Below are positions 1-10,929 of a stretch of 64,000 nt of DNA, one piece after another (positions within the stretch are counted from its first letter, which is position 1; every line of letters begins with the position of its first letter). Both the position numbers and the translations under genes were made by a program. The notes beneath the pieces are model-generated. The model was given only the letters and a program-made list of their open reading frames with translations. It was not told the DNA's origin and ran no database searches. Location: assembly GCF_000218685.1 (NCBI RefSeq), contig NW_006763290.1, forward strand, positions 4,614,908-4,678,907, in the 5' to 3' direction. Origin of the DNA: Serpula lacrymans var. lacrymans S7.9 (lineage: Eukaryota > Basidiomycota > Agaricomycetes > Boletales > Serpulaceae).

Positions 1-823
1 TGTCATCGTCACTTTCCACTTTTGAAGTCATTGTCATCCCTTTCCATTAGAGTCCTTCTGAGCACTACAGTTTGTGCGTCAGGAGCCTGCTATCACTGGG
101 AACCTCGTTATATTGTTGTTCTCAAACCTACCTTGTGCTATGATTTGTAACAACCAAGAGTTACTTACTCTGGCGCACACAGAACCACACTAAAGAACAT
201 GAAGAGGGAGTGGTTACCCCTTAGGCTGCAGAGAGTTTGTTGGTATACAACAGGAGGACTCGCTAAGGAGTCTCCTGGATCTATTGGGGTATATATACTA
301 ATACAGAGTGTTTGTACTTATGTACTATACAGTTGATAAAGTTAGTGGCTTGATGATGTCATGGGGCCTAGCTTGCATGACCAGCTCCACCGTGTGAGAG
401 AGTTGTATCTAAAATAAGAAGAAGGCAACTCGGCGCGAGAAAGAGGAGTTTGAACAAAAGGGGAAGTGCCGCGTGGCACCATGTGTGAAAGCTAAAGTGT
501 ACAAGGTTAAAACGGAGAATGAAAATGAAGGAAAGGTCTGAAAATTGTGTTATCGTAACACAATTAGCAAGGTAGTGCTTGTCTATACTCGCCACAAAGC
601 CCCTATCTTTCTATATTCCAACTATCCCTCCTCCTCAAAACCCACACCCATACATCTCTGGGTTTTACTTTGAAGGATCCTCATACATACCACCCCACGA
701 ACAACCAGAGCACCCACTGTTCTAGGAGGCAAAGCCCATAAACAAGTTCCATGGAATCTGGGAGGATTGTGTGTTAGTTTGTTTTTTTGTGTGGTTTTCT
801 AACAACAGTTCTCATCATCAACA
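1..823 (+). mobile_element. Long LTR-like element, 3' part only, cut by the window edge
   Basis: This segment is the reverse complement of about 24666-25075, the 3' part of a 1.8-kb LTR-like element that is complete at 24666-26483. Homology stops exactly at the ...CATCATCAACA end (position 823), the same base at which the complete copy ends (CATCATCGACA there). Its 5' part lies outside the window. A solo LTR of another family (146-560) is inserted in it. The sequence after 823 is coding sequence of an unrelated Ty3 reverse transcriptase, so this copy probably landed in that gene. I see no open reading frame of note inside it. Confidence 0.75.
146..560 (+). repeat. Solo LTR, family A (TGTAACAACC...CGTAACA)
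   Basis: This 415-bp copy matches the LTRs of the Ty3 element at 23940-30539 along its length and has the same ends. It sits inside the long LTR-like element. The flanks are TGATT (141-145) and CAATT (561-565). The uninterrupted copy near 24930 reads CGATT at this site, so the two target copies appear to have decayed from CGATT by C-to-T on one strand and on the other. No internal element sequence remains, so it is a solo LTR left by recombination. Direction is given relative to the TGTAACAACC end, as for all copies here; transcription of the parent element runs from the opposite end. Confidence 0.9.
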
Positions 824-1430
824 CCGGAACCATTCCGTGTTATTCATCAGAAACCAGTGGACACTTTGGCAAATATAAACATGCCTATTTTACCTACTCA
901 CCCACCAGACTTTATACCAGGAGTCCATATCACACAAGAGCACTTTGAAGCCCTTGACATAGATCCGGACCACTTTCTCTGGCCTGCAGAGAAGAAATTC
1001 ATCCAATATTTAATCTGAGCACATGAAATGGCTTTTGCTTGGGATGCTTTGGAAAGGGGGCATTTCAAAGAAGAGTATTTTGATCCAGTGCAGATCCCAA
1101 CCATTCCGCATACGCCATGCGTGGAAAAGAACATTCCAATCCCCCTGCAATTTTTGAAGAGGTAGTGCAGATTACCAAAGAAAGATATCCACAGGTGTGT
1201 ATGAATCTTTCAATTCTTCCTATTGCTCGCATTGGTTCTGTGTAGCAAAGAAGAATGGGAAATCCTTGCAGATTGTCCATGGCCTTCAGCCATTAAATGC
1301 AGTGACCATCAGAGATGCTTTGCTTCCTCCTCTTATAGAATATCTTGCGGAATCATTTTGTGCATGCTATGAACCATTGGATTTATTTGTTGGATATAAC
1401 TATAGAGCAATACATGTGGACCCCTAACAA
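824..1430 (+). pseudogene. Ty3/gypsy pol fragment (N-terminal reverse transcriptase)
   Basis: The plus strand encodes, with frame changes, the linker and first part of a Ty3-type reverse transcriptase. The frame starting near 834 gives PILPTHPPDFIPG; the following part gives AHEMAFAWDALERGHFK; about 1205-1425 gives WFCVAKKNGKSLQIVHGLQP then NAVTIRDA and LDLFVGY. These are typical of the palm/finger region upstream of the catalytic YxDD. A TGA interrupts it at about 1016. It ends before YxDD, RNase H and integrase, so only a fragment remains. It differs in sequence from the reverse transcriptase of the complete Ty3 element in this window and is therefore a different family. Confidence 0.75.
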
Positions 1431-1442
1431 ATCTAAGTGAAA

Positions 1443-1659
1443 CTCAGCTGCTGCCTAAGAGGCTATAGAAACAACTGAGGTATTCCTATACTAAACCCCC
1501 TACTACTTATAGTTGGAGGTGCTACTCGCTACAGTATAATGACTCCTAGGAGTACAATTGTGCTCCTAGAAGAACAATGGTGAATTCGTGGAGTGGTGGC
1601 TATGCTCCATGAAAAACAATGGCTGCTTTAGCAGAGACCGGGTTTATCCAGTTTTGTCA
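1443..1659 (+). repeat. Dispersed ~215-bp repeat, inverted partner at 16812-17008
   Basis: The stretch beginning CTCAGCTGCTGCCTAAGAGG and ending ...CCAGTTTTGTCA is the reverse complement, with scattered substitutions, of 16812-17008. Both copies carry short palindromes of the CTCCTAGGAG / CTCCATGGAG type. The two lie about 15 kb apart in opposite orientation. They could be terminal or subterminal repeats of one large composite element or two insertions of the same short element. I see no target-site duplication that decides this. Confidence 0.7.
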
Positions 1660-1789
1660 ATAATAGCATGGGACTTAATACCAGTACCCTCAAAAGTGGA
1701 GTTGACAACGCATACTCTGCTGTTCAAAGTGACTTGCAGGCAAAACTATTGTGTGGTTGAAAATGTCCTGCTGTGCCCCAATCCTCCAC

Positions 1790-3780
1790 CTCTGAGCCAA
1801 GCAGTTTGACAGAAGCAGAAATTCACAGTCTTTGAGATTACATTGCTTGGAAAAAATCAAATGGCACTGTCAAGGCATATGAGCTTCATGCTCAAGTATT
1901 ACAACAAGCTACTCAATTGGAGATATTATCATTATATGCTGTTCAAAAGTTAGCTGGCTCTTTGTCCAAGGTTGCACCAGAGAGATTTGATATGTGTCCA
2001 AGGAGCTGTATCGCATATACAGGAGACTTTAAAGACCTACAAGCCTGCCCTCATATTTTGAAAGGTCAAACTACTTGTGGAGAAAAACATTACAATGCTG
2101 GATCTAAATCAAAGCCAAGAACACAAATACTATATGTATCCTTTATCCCAATCATCCAAGCTATGTTTGCAAATAAGCAATCATCATAACTACTGAGATA
2201 TAGGGACAAGTGTCTGAAACATTGAAGTTACTTGCAATTGGCTCTCAAGGAATTTCTGGAAGTCAAGCTAGTCAAGCAAGATATTCTGACTTTCCTAGTG
2301 GAAGTGTCCATGAATATCACTACAAAAATATGGGTTATTCCAAGATGCACGTGATATTGCCTTTGCGTCATCTACAGATGGTGCCCAACTTGCTATAAAG
2401 AAGCAATCAGATACTTGGATATTGATCCTCATACTGCTTAATTTACCTCTGGGGCTGAGATACTAGTCCAACAATATTATCCTAACAATGGCTATTCCAG
2501 GACCACATAGCCCAGGTAATATTGAGTCATTTGTATATCCTCTTTTCCAGGATGCAGCCAAATGTAGTGAAGGCATATGGATGTGAGATACAATACATTC
2601 CCCCTACTTTGTAAATTGCATGCACATATCTATGGTACTGGGAGACATGCTAGGTTCAGCAAAGCTAAATGGTATAGCAGGGCATACTTCCAATTATGGT
2701 GACAGATTTGTCTTGGACAAAGGCGCTAGATCTAGCCTTGAAAAGGGTGCCAAAGCTCAGTACTACCCATTATCACCACCTGATAATAAGAAGTACAATC
2801 AAAGCCGTCCCACATATCACTTGGATAATTTGCTAACACGTACAGAGAAACACTATTGGGCTACAATCAACAAACTCAATGCCTCTACAAGTAAATGTGC
2901 TTGTGCTATAATTACAAAGGAAACAGGAATATCTTGTATGCCTTTAGCAGCAGCAAGCTCTGCATTTATTCATTCTTCTTTTTTTCCAATTGATCCCTTC
3001 CATCTGCTTTGTCAAAATATTGTTGCCTTTGTATAGGATTTGTGGACTATTCATAGTTCAGCATCTGAGCTAATTCATCTTAGCAATTAAAAAGTGGGAG
3101 AAATTTGGCAAGCTAGTTGCTTCAGGAATGGCAACATTACCACCATCATTTTGTGGGCCAATTAGAGATCCTTATTTGAAGAGGCAAAGCCAATATAAAA
3201 TGTATGAGTGGATGGCACTTCTCTACTGGTACACAATACCAATTGGTATTGAGTTGGGGATACGTTCCTCAGTGCTTCAAAAATTTTCACATTTTGTGGC
3301 AATCATTGAATTTGCAATGACAATTAAAACAAGGAGTACTGAAGACCTAACTAAACTCCATCAGTTCATCAAATTATTCCTAACTGACTTTGAAAGGATT
3401 TATATTTGGCAGCAAAAGGGAGTGGAGTAAGATGTAGTGGGCAATTAGGAGAGGCTGAGTGCAAAGCTGCTCAACACCACAAATTGGAGGGACTACTTCA
3501 GGGGTGCTCCCCCAGTGGTTGTCCAAGAGCAAGGATACAATTGTGTTGTTAAGTGTGAAGGAGCAAAAGGAAGTGGGTATGGCTGAATCAACTGACAGCC
3601 CAATAGTGCAGCAGTATTGGGGCTATGTCTTATTTCTGAACACAACATGTATCAAATTCAACTCTGTTTGGAGTATGATATGCAATCTCATCAAACTCCA
3701 AAGCTTGCACCTAGAGAACTTGAAGCTACTGCACCACAGCGCAAGCAAGATAGTCATTCAGGACAGATACCACTAATGTA
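1790..3780 (+). pseudogene. Tnp2-type (CACTA superfamily) transposase remnant
   Basis: Fragments in successive frames read like the Tnp2 transposases abundant in Agaricomycetes: a leader with EILSLYAVQKLAGSLSKVAP, the cysteine block FDMCPRSCIAYTG...QACPH (1980-2055), a segment with GSVHEYHYKNMGY (2305-2345), then GDMLGSAKLNGIAGHTSNYG (2640-2700) and the long C-terminal helical part (2700-3776). Frames are broken repeatedly, so no functional protein can be made; some breaks may be introns. It is a different subfamily from the transposase at 10930-15314. The region is AT-rich compared with host genes. Family assignment is from recalled motifs, not a search. Confidence 0.7.
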
Positions 3781-5955
3781 ATTTGCACTGTGCCTATGGC
3801 AGTTTTAGACTATATTCATTGCCTAGAAAAGATAGGATGCATTGAGCATATTCTGACCTTAAGAACCATGCAAAGATTTACACCTCCTGGTTTGATGGTT
3901 ACCTTAAAGTAGTGTTCAGATAGCAGCATGGGCTTTATTAGTGTACATTGTAGTGTAAAATGTGAAATCTGTAAGACTACTAAAAACAAAATCAGTATAA
4001 GAATGATATTAATTTGTAAATGCTTACCTGTTACCCCGTCGTGATGGGTTTCCAAGCCCAATTGTATTGAACTACCCTTGTCACATTTGTCATCAACTGG
4101 AAGCAAGTCTGGAGGTCCATAGTTCTAGTGGTGGTGGTGGTGGTGAATATTATTGATTTGGATGCCATTGACCTTGTTGAATGCACTGCAAGATATGTCC
4201 ACCTCTGTTGCAGCAGCAAGACTCTCACTCATTCTCTGTACAAATAGTAAGCAAGCCATGATTGTGAACTAAAGAAGTTCACAATCACCATTTTATTTGC
4301 CTACAAAGTTATAAGCAAGAACATTGTACAATCAAAGTAATAAGTTACTTACCTTCAATGCCTCTAGTTGCTCTTATGCTGGGGACGGTTTCCTTTGTAC
4401 ATACTGAGAGAACAAATATGATTAGTTTCATTGGTATGAGTGTAATCAAGTGATATTACTTACTACAGACATGGCAAGACCTACTGTAATGCCAACACCA
4501 AAATCCATAGCTTGAGTTTGGATTGACATTAGCTGTAAAATGGTGATAAGTCTATCATTGTACCAATCAATAGAAGTTGCTGGATCTGCATGCCTAATAA
4601 TTGGATCAATCAAGCTGCTTCTATTGTGGTTAAGGTTGAGGGTTGTTATGTATACTCTACAAAAGCTATCTACAGAGTGTAAAGGTTGATGGCTTGTATT
4701 CAATAGATTGTGTGGATAAGCGTTAATGATCAAAGCTGAATGATATATCTAGTGTATTTCTTGAGGGTTTCATAGTTATATTGATCATATCATAAGACCT
4801 AGAAAAGTGGAAAGTATATGAGATAATTTGTTTTGCGGATAAAAGAAACTCACTGTTTGCTAACCTTGTCTATAGCAGAGTTCCCAAAAACCCAAAAAAG
4901 GTCCCTGCTAACTAGTACTATGGCATTTTCTGGGGATCCAAATATGAAAATGTGGAATACACACTGGCATACAACCAGGGTTATGTTGAAAGTTCTGTTT
5001 GTATTCTATTAGTCAAGGATCCTTGAGCTTGATGTAACCTACTTGGTAATAGAAAATAGAGTCGCCATTTCCAGTCAAATAGACATTAATACAATGTTGT
5101 TGTGACCTTCAAGTTCTATGAGCAAAAAGTGGCACATCAAATATCAATATGATGGTATTGATTGATCAGTCCGGCCACTGAGTTTTAAAGTAGTTCTCAT
5201 GCGCGGACTCAGTCTACCTGTTTATGCTTAGTCAATGTCACTCAGCTCTTATCTTTGGAGAAGAGCACTTGTTCCTCAGTACTTTGGGGTTGTATTGTAG
5301 TGTTGTGAGCAAACATGTACAGAGTGCCCAATAACCCAAGGCCAGCAAAGAGGGAGAGCCCCAACGTTGGCAGATTGGCTGTAGGTTTGCACAGCCTTTA
5401 CCCACAAAGATAGTATACTCTTGGTATACCGGTCATGGTGTAGTGCCCGGACTCCGGTAGACATCTGTATGAAAAGAGAGTAGTTGGTTACACTCATGTT
5501 GGGTGGTTGGGGTAGCAGTTAAGCCCCCTGATGAGCCCCTTCACAAGGGCAAAACCACCCCACCCCCACTTGATGGTTTGATTCCCCCTAGTACCAAATA
5601 TTATCTTATTGCTTATATCATAGACTTAAATCTTCCCATGCATTCACCTGGAGATTACCATTCTCTAGTCTTGTACCCAACTGTTTCTAGGACTGTTGCA
5701 AATGAGCACAGCCACAAGGGCTGACATGGCGGCAGTGCAACAGGTCCTAGAATGTCTGGTGCATTATGTAGAGCATGGTGTAGATTGAGTCATGTGACCT
5801 GAGTAGAATTTTGCACCAAGTCAGATCATTGAGCCCTAACTACTCCATTTGGCTGTCTTTTATTGGGTCATGATCCCTGTACTTTCTCGCATACAATCTC
5901 ATAAAAAAGCCCAAGAAGGTTCCACACAACTACTGCAATCAGCCTGTCATATAGC
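3781..5955. other. AT-rich stretch, no recognisable gene
   Basis: Short minus-strand open stretches occur at 3816-4228 and 4446-4733, separated by intron-like sequence, and could be a decayed accessory gene divergent or convergent with the Tnp2 remnant. I recognise no domain in them. A short (GGT)n run lies at about 4130-4145. No RNA gene or complete repeat was seen. Confidence 0.4.
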
Positions 5956-6290
5956 AAGCAAAAAGAATAAATAAGATTCTGAGGCAACATGTCAGAAGAT
6001 TTGAGACTAGTTCAAACAAAGGACAGGGATAGAGGAACCCTATAACTGGCAACTTGATGTTGCAAAGGTGCTCCTGGTTGGCCTGAATTGCTCTGTAATA
6101 GCAGGTACTGGTGCTGGCAAGACTATGCCTTTTGCAATGCCTTTATTTGCACAGCCCAACAAGCTTGTCATCATAATATCCCCACTGAATGCTTTTAAAG
6201 CCGACCAGGTTCAAAGGTTCAAAATAATGGGGCTATCAGCTGTTGTAGTGAATGGAGAAACATATAGCCAAGTTCATCTCCCCAATCCAG
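5956..6290 (+). pseudogene. RecQ/DEAD-type helicase fragment
   Basis: A short open frame reads EEPYNWQLDVAKVLLVG (Q-motif-like lead-in), then VIAGTGAGKT, a Walker A with the G-x-G-A-G-K-T form (6098-6127), then IIISPLNAFKADQ (motif Ia-like) and a segment ending VNGETYS. This is the start of a RecQ-like DEAD-box ATPase domain as seen in many Agaricomycete repeat-borne helicases. The frame stays open to 6364 but similarity is lost after about 6290. No DEAH box, motif III-VI or HRDC domain follows, so it is a truncated relic. Its presence in a transposon-rich block suggests it was carried or captured by a mobile element. Confidence 0.65.
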
Positions 6291-6428
6291 TTCTTCCAGG
6301 AAAAGAGGGAGGTTCATATCTTGTGAGCGGGTGGCATCAAGAATGTACTGTACTTTTGATGTAATGTCTGTTCCCTGTAACAGTGGCTCTATTCTACTGG
6401 CTCTGACTGACTGGGCCAGTGTCAATGT

Positions 6429-6863
6429 TCCCCCTCCTATACAAAATACACCAGATTCTTAATCTTGGTTCCAGATCGATGCAGAATTTTACATCCTAGG
6501 ATCTGGTGCAATTCATATAGGAGGGGGTAGATTGACCCTGGGACGATTCTAACTGTCCCTCAGCTCTCTCCTCATACTACAGTAGATCTGATTGTAGGTA
6601 GACACACAATAGCATCAATGTTTTACCTCGATTCTGCTCCATCCTGAATCCAATCCAAATTGAGCAACATGAAGGCCAATTTTTGAGGCCAGGACATCAT
6701 TTTGAAGGTTCAAAATATCCTGGAGACCTCATCTGAGCACAGGGCATGATATGGAAGATTATATTTGCCTTTGTCATTGTCTACAGTCTACTGTAAGAAC
6801 ATAAGTCAGATGCTGATACTGATCTACCCCTTCCCTATATCAAATGCACCAGAAGTCCTAGGA
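6429..6863. repeat. Three copies of a short repeat in alternating orientation
   Basis: A motif close to CCCCCTCCTATATxAAxTGC followed by ACCAGATCCTAGG appears at 6429-6458 (plus), 6494-6531 (minus) and 6823-6863 (plus). The first two form an inverted pair about 100 bp long overall, MITE-like; the third is inverted relative to the second. No target duplication was evident. Confidence 0.4.
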
Positions 6864-8330
6864 CAAGCTGATGTGTGGCTGTGCCCCCTTGGCTTTTGCC
6901 CTAGAATATGGGGTACAAGACTATAGATTCTAGGTGGTGACACTTTTTATTTGCCTCTGAGTCCGCCAACTCCAATAATCTGGAGCCAAGATTAACCATT
7001 TTTCTGCTCAGTTTTAACCAATTTACCAATTCTACCAGGGTATTGTTTTGGGACAGCCTTTTTTGCAGTATGTCTTTCTTGCTTTCTTCCTAATCCTTTA
7101 CTGATCACTCATGGCTCAAAAAGATTTTATCCCATGCTCCAGACAAAGAACCTCAAAGACTCGCAAGTCAGGATCAAAGATCACTATTTCAGGTTGTTGA
7201 AAGGTTGTGGTAGGAGTTCCCGAATTGAAGTTGTGAGTTGTCCCTTAAAGATGTAGTTTTACTTCCCTGTTTCTCTTTCTTCTAGAAGACGCTCTTCTCG
7301 CTCTTCTCATCATAAATCCAGCAGCCAGGGTCCTAACAAGTTAGCTGCTCCTAACATCAATCCAGCTGAAGGTGCATAGTCTATTCTTAGGCCATCTATG
7401 CACATGTATTCTGTGACTTATCAAACAAATCTTTTATAAAAAATTCTGTGCAGGAGAATGTGAATAGATGTAATTGTTCATTGGGCTTGCCATCATCTCA
7501 TCATGGTCAGTTAGTTTTATATATATTGTCTTGTTTTTTACGTGAATGCTTAACACATATGCAGTTCATCCATGCTCAAAAAAGGATAGAAATTAACCTT
7601 TCTCAGCACCATAAAAACTACCGCAGAAGATATGCAACAGCATGTATGCAATACAAATATGGAACAAGAACTTGGACACTGAAGAAAAAAGGTGTGTCAC
7701 TACAGATGTCAATGGCTAATGGAGGCCAAAGAGAGATAGCTGTTATCTTCTATGGTTCCTAGAGGTGATACCATATTCTGCAAAAGCCAAGCTAGGCCTT
7801 GGCAATTGTCTCCCCCCTCCCGTCCTGTACCTGATGTAGGTTCCTATCAAAAATGCCCTAGGAAATATACTGATCTGAACACTGTTGAACCGGAAAGGAT
7901 TTAGAAGGAGCTAGTGAATTCTCCCTGGAAATTTTGGAAATGGAGATGATTGAAAGGCTCACAAAATTTATTTATAGCTTGCTAAGTAGAAGTTTTTGCA
8001 TAGTCTCCTAGTAATATGGGTAGTTTCAGATTGAAGATTGTGCATATACATAGTAACTTAATTCAGATTCATACAAATTTGGATTCAATGTTATTTGGGA
8101 AACTATACTTATACGTCATCTAGAATGCTAGACCGTACATGCACCAACTTACCAACTTACCAGTTGCAGCTGTTTCAACTATACACTAACAGTGTCCGCT
8201 GTATTACATATATGAGATTCTATGCCTTTGAATGGTCGCGCCCACACCCATCGCACCAAAATGACCACCCCATCAACCTTGTGCTTTCATTCCCTGTTCC
8301 AGGTTGTTAATATATGCCCGTAGATCCTCA
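6864..8330. other. AT-rich stretch, no recognisable gene
   Basis: The only sizeable open frame is 7448-7762 (plus, about 100 codons), with a basic segment HKNYRRRYATACMQYKYG. It has no match I recognise and begins in low-complexity sequence. I would treat the whole stretch as degraded repeat DNA. Confidence 0.35.
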
Positions 8331-8389
8331 TCACTACCTTTATAGTGTGTTCCTGTGTGCGCCAGAGTAACTAACTCTTGGTTGTTATA
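8331..8389 (-). repeat. 59-bp fragment of a family A LTR end
   Basis: The reverse complement begins TATAACAACCAAGAGTTAG and runs through the first ~59 bp of the LTR, ending ...CACTATAAAGGTAGTGA. The variant AAGGTAGTGA is shared with the LTR at 35107-35166. The rest of the LTR is absent, so it is a deletion remnant or a micro-insertion. Confidence 0.7.
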
Positions 8390-8417
8390 GGAAATTGCCA
8401 TCCCCCATTTACACAAG

Positions 8418-8650
8418 TTAAGAAGCTGCTGCAGGGTTTCCGCAGTTGATATACCAACATTGAGCTGGCCCAAAACTCCCCGCCAGGCGAATTCGGATAC
8501 TATCATTATACCACCCTCCATCCAAGTAGGCAGCTCCCATCATTGCTTCCAGGCTCATAGACAACATTGCCTCAAAAGTCTCTTTGCTGCTGCAGTGAGT
8601 GTGGCTCCAGATTCTCCCCGGGACACACGGCTGCACAACAGCCATCATAC
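8418..8650 (-). pseudogene. Possible RNase III-domain fragment
   Basis: The minus strand contains TFEAMLSMSLEAMMGAAYLD followed by GGW, which resembles the distal helix of RNase III domains (...xAxxxEAxxGAxYLDxG...). The preceding coding sequence at 8650-8889 is in another frame and lacks a clear signature motif. The LTR fragment at 8331-8389 lies immediately downstream and is read through in frame by this open stretch. The match is short; chance similarity is possible. Confidence 0.3.
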
Positions 8651-8708
8651 TTCATTGTTCTCCAGTCCCTCAATACCACCCAATTTTTCAACGCCCCGTC
8701 CGCATACC

Positions 8709-9257
8709 ATGACCTTGACAGGAGCACAAAAGGAAATAATGCCTCTATTGCTGACAGAATTTCATTTGATTGGATATGTAAATGGTGTGACATTGCACAA
8801 ACAAAAATTGAGAGCACCCCATTCCATGGATGCATCATCTGACAACATAAAAGCAAGTCAAAACCCTGCACATCTTTTGATAGATACAAGCATTATTCAG
8901 TATCCAGAAGATATCACCTTAAATGGTAAATCCAGCCTTGAAGCAATTTTCAGTATTGGCCCTAATACCGACAACTTTATTGATACCTCTAACCTCCCTG
9001 ATGAGACAATCACTCAACTTCACCAAATAATATCCACCAATCGCAGTACTCACTGGTTTGAAGTCCTACAAAGGGATGGTTGGAACCTAGGAGAAAAAGA
9101 GGCTGCAAAGCTATGTCGTGCTCTCTTCCTTGATTTGAAGATGTTTTCCATAGCCAAATCCCAGGAACATTTTTTCACTGGGATGGGATTCTCTGTTAGA
9201 GTTACAGCAACCATATCTAGTTTTACACTACAGTATCTCCAATTTTACACTTACTAA
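8709..9257 (+). CDS. Unrecognised open frame, probable repeat-borne remnant
   Basis: An open frame of about 180 codons starts at the ATG at 8709 and ends at 9257; the frame is also open upstream to 8460. For AT-rich sequence this is unusually long, which argues for former coding function. Features visible are an acidic, helix-rich middle part and a C-terminal segment LGEKEAAKLCRALFLDLKMF followed by SIAKSQEHFF. I recognise no domain. It runs opposite to the RNase III-like fragment and lies upstream of the minus-strand accessory gene at 9577-10502. Confidence 0.35.
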   Translation: MTLTGAQKEIMPLLLTEFHLIGYVNGVTLHKQKLRAPHSMDASSDNIKASQNPAHLLIDTSIIQYPEDITLNGKSSLEAIFSIGPNTDNFIDTSNLPDETITQLHQIISTNRSTHWFEVLQRDGWNLGEKEAAKLCRALFLDLKMFSIAKSQEHFFTGMGFSVRVTATISSFTLQYLQFYTY

Positions 9258-9576
9258 TCACACAGCCACAGCCTTGCTACATTTGTTGCACCACAGCTCT
9301 GACTGCCTCAGCTCTCTGAGACAGTCAGAACTATATCTAATTATATCTTACACTGCCAGTTCAAATTCTCTTCCAGTACAACATTACCGAAAGCTAAACC
9401 TCGTTTATTCAACTATTGCAGGCTGTTTTTTGAACTAATTCTCATTGCATGGCCATTTATTCTGTTTTTTTTTGGTAGTGATCAATAAATTGTCAAAATA
9501 TACCAATGCATTGCTATTATGTAGTGGAGATAGTAAAATACATTGCATTATCAAGTGAAAAAAAAAATAAGCATTT

Positions 9577-10502
9577 CTAATCCCAATTCTTATCAATATT
9601 CCTGGTATTTTCCCCATCTTGTGGTTGCTCTTGCTCCTGTTCCTGCTCCCCTTCATATTTGAGGTAATTGGTATCTGGTGGTGAAGTGCTAGCCACCATT
9701 TTCCTCTCCTTGCGTGACTCATTTTTGCCCCAGTTACTGAGATATTGTTTGATCAATTCTGAGGTAGCCCAATCATTCTGAAAGTGTGCCAAATAGGGGT
9801 GGTAGCATCTTGCCTACAACAATGTCTGTCTGTAAATGATTCTGCCTATAATTGCATTAAGTCACCAGTCTAAATCAATCTCCTAGTTCTTTTGCAGGTT
9901 GACTTCAAAAATTGGCCCGCATATTGAGACATGGCTGGTATACTAAATCCCAGATGGTCAACTGTTGTTCATTCTAAATTTGCAAGGCAAGACCGGTGAG
10001 AAGTACATTTTTATCAACAGGATGGACATAAGAGAAATGATATACATACCTGGATACACAGATACTTCTTCTTATTTTCTGTCAAACCCATAGCCCTCCT
10101 TAGTCTGTCTTTGCCTGTGTACAACTCGGAAGCCCTTGGTTTCAGAATTGTATATGGCACTTCATCAACTGGACTGTTTCTGTGTTTATTTTCCAACATT
10201 CTTGATCTAGCCTCTTCAGCTGATTTCTCAGCATCCAATCTAGCATTTTCTGCATTTATTTGAGCTTTATTTGCCTTTGAGAGTTCTCCTACGAATAAAT
10301 TTGGTGTGCCTGACCTGTAGTGACCTGCAAAAACCATAACTGGTGAACACACCTTTAAGTCTAGCCAGTTCCTGTTCAAGCTCTGTATTCTTATCCTGTA
10401 AGACTTGCTTGATGACATTGGTAACCTTTGTTGCCCTACTTCTTGACGCAGGTTCAGAGCCTGTCTGCCTTCTTGCCAAATTGCTGTTGTTAACTTGGTC
10501 AT
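9577..10502 (-). CDS. Transposon-associated accessory protein (coiled coil), function unknown
   Basis: Open segments at 10267-10502, 10040-10290 and 9577-9792 (minus) join plausibly by short introns. I place the start at the ATG at 10502, because the open frame beyond it has only a TTG. The N-terminal part has RATKVTNVIKQVLQDKNTEL then EQELARL, a charged coiled coil. The second part is alanine/glutamate-rich (AENARLDAEKSAEEARSRML). The C-terminal part has HFQNDWATSELIKQYLSN and an EQEQEQEQ run before the stop. It is divergent from the Tnp2-type transposase gene starting at 10930, the same arrangement as the Plavaka pair in this window, so I infer a non-transposase accessory product of the element. 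Exon borders are not certain. Confidence 0.5.
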
Positions 10503-10929
10503 TATCAATTAAGATCAGTGGTGAATTCCAATGCTGGTGTCAGGTGTGTAGATAATGGGTAGTGATATACCTATTTTATGAAGTGAAATGCAGGTCAGTG
10601 CAGCAAATGTATGATGACTTTAAATTGGCTAACTTTGGACTCAACATGGAAACTTGGTAAGTTGGTCACTTTGTTGCTAGTATGCCGGTATTCCTACTGT
10701 GACTAAGTGTTTTTTGTTTGCTGTCCATCAACACTCTTTGGCTTGACTTCTACCTGGCCTCTTTTTATCATTCATTGTGATTGTACCGAGCAGACATGTA
10801 TTGTGTCCATTAAAGCTGGCAATAGTACTGTGCAAGAAGTTCATAGTGAGTTTATTGTTTGTCTTTCTAGCTGACTCATTTACGGGGGATGTGACTCATG
10901 TTTTACATTTCAGACTTATTTCAATTGAT
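10503..10929. promoter_or_regulatory. Divergent intergenic region of the Tnp2-type element
   Basis: This 427-bp space separates the starts of the accessory gene (minus) and the transposase gene (plus) and should hold both promoters. No specific site can be assigned. Confidence 0.4.
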
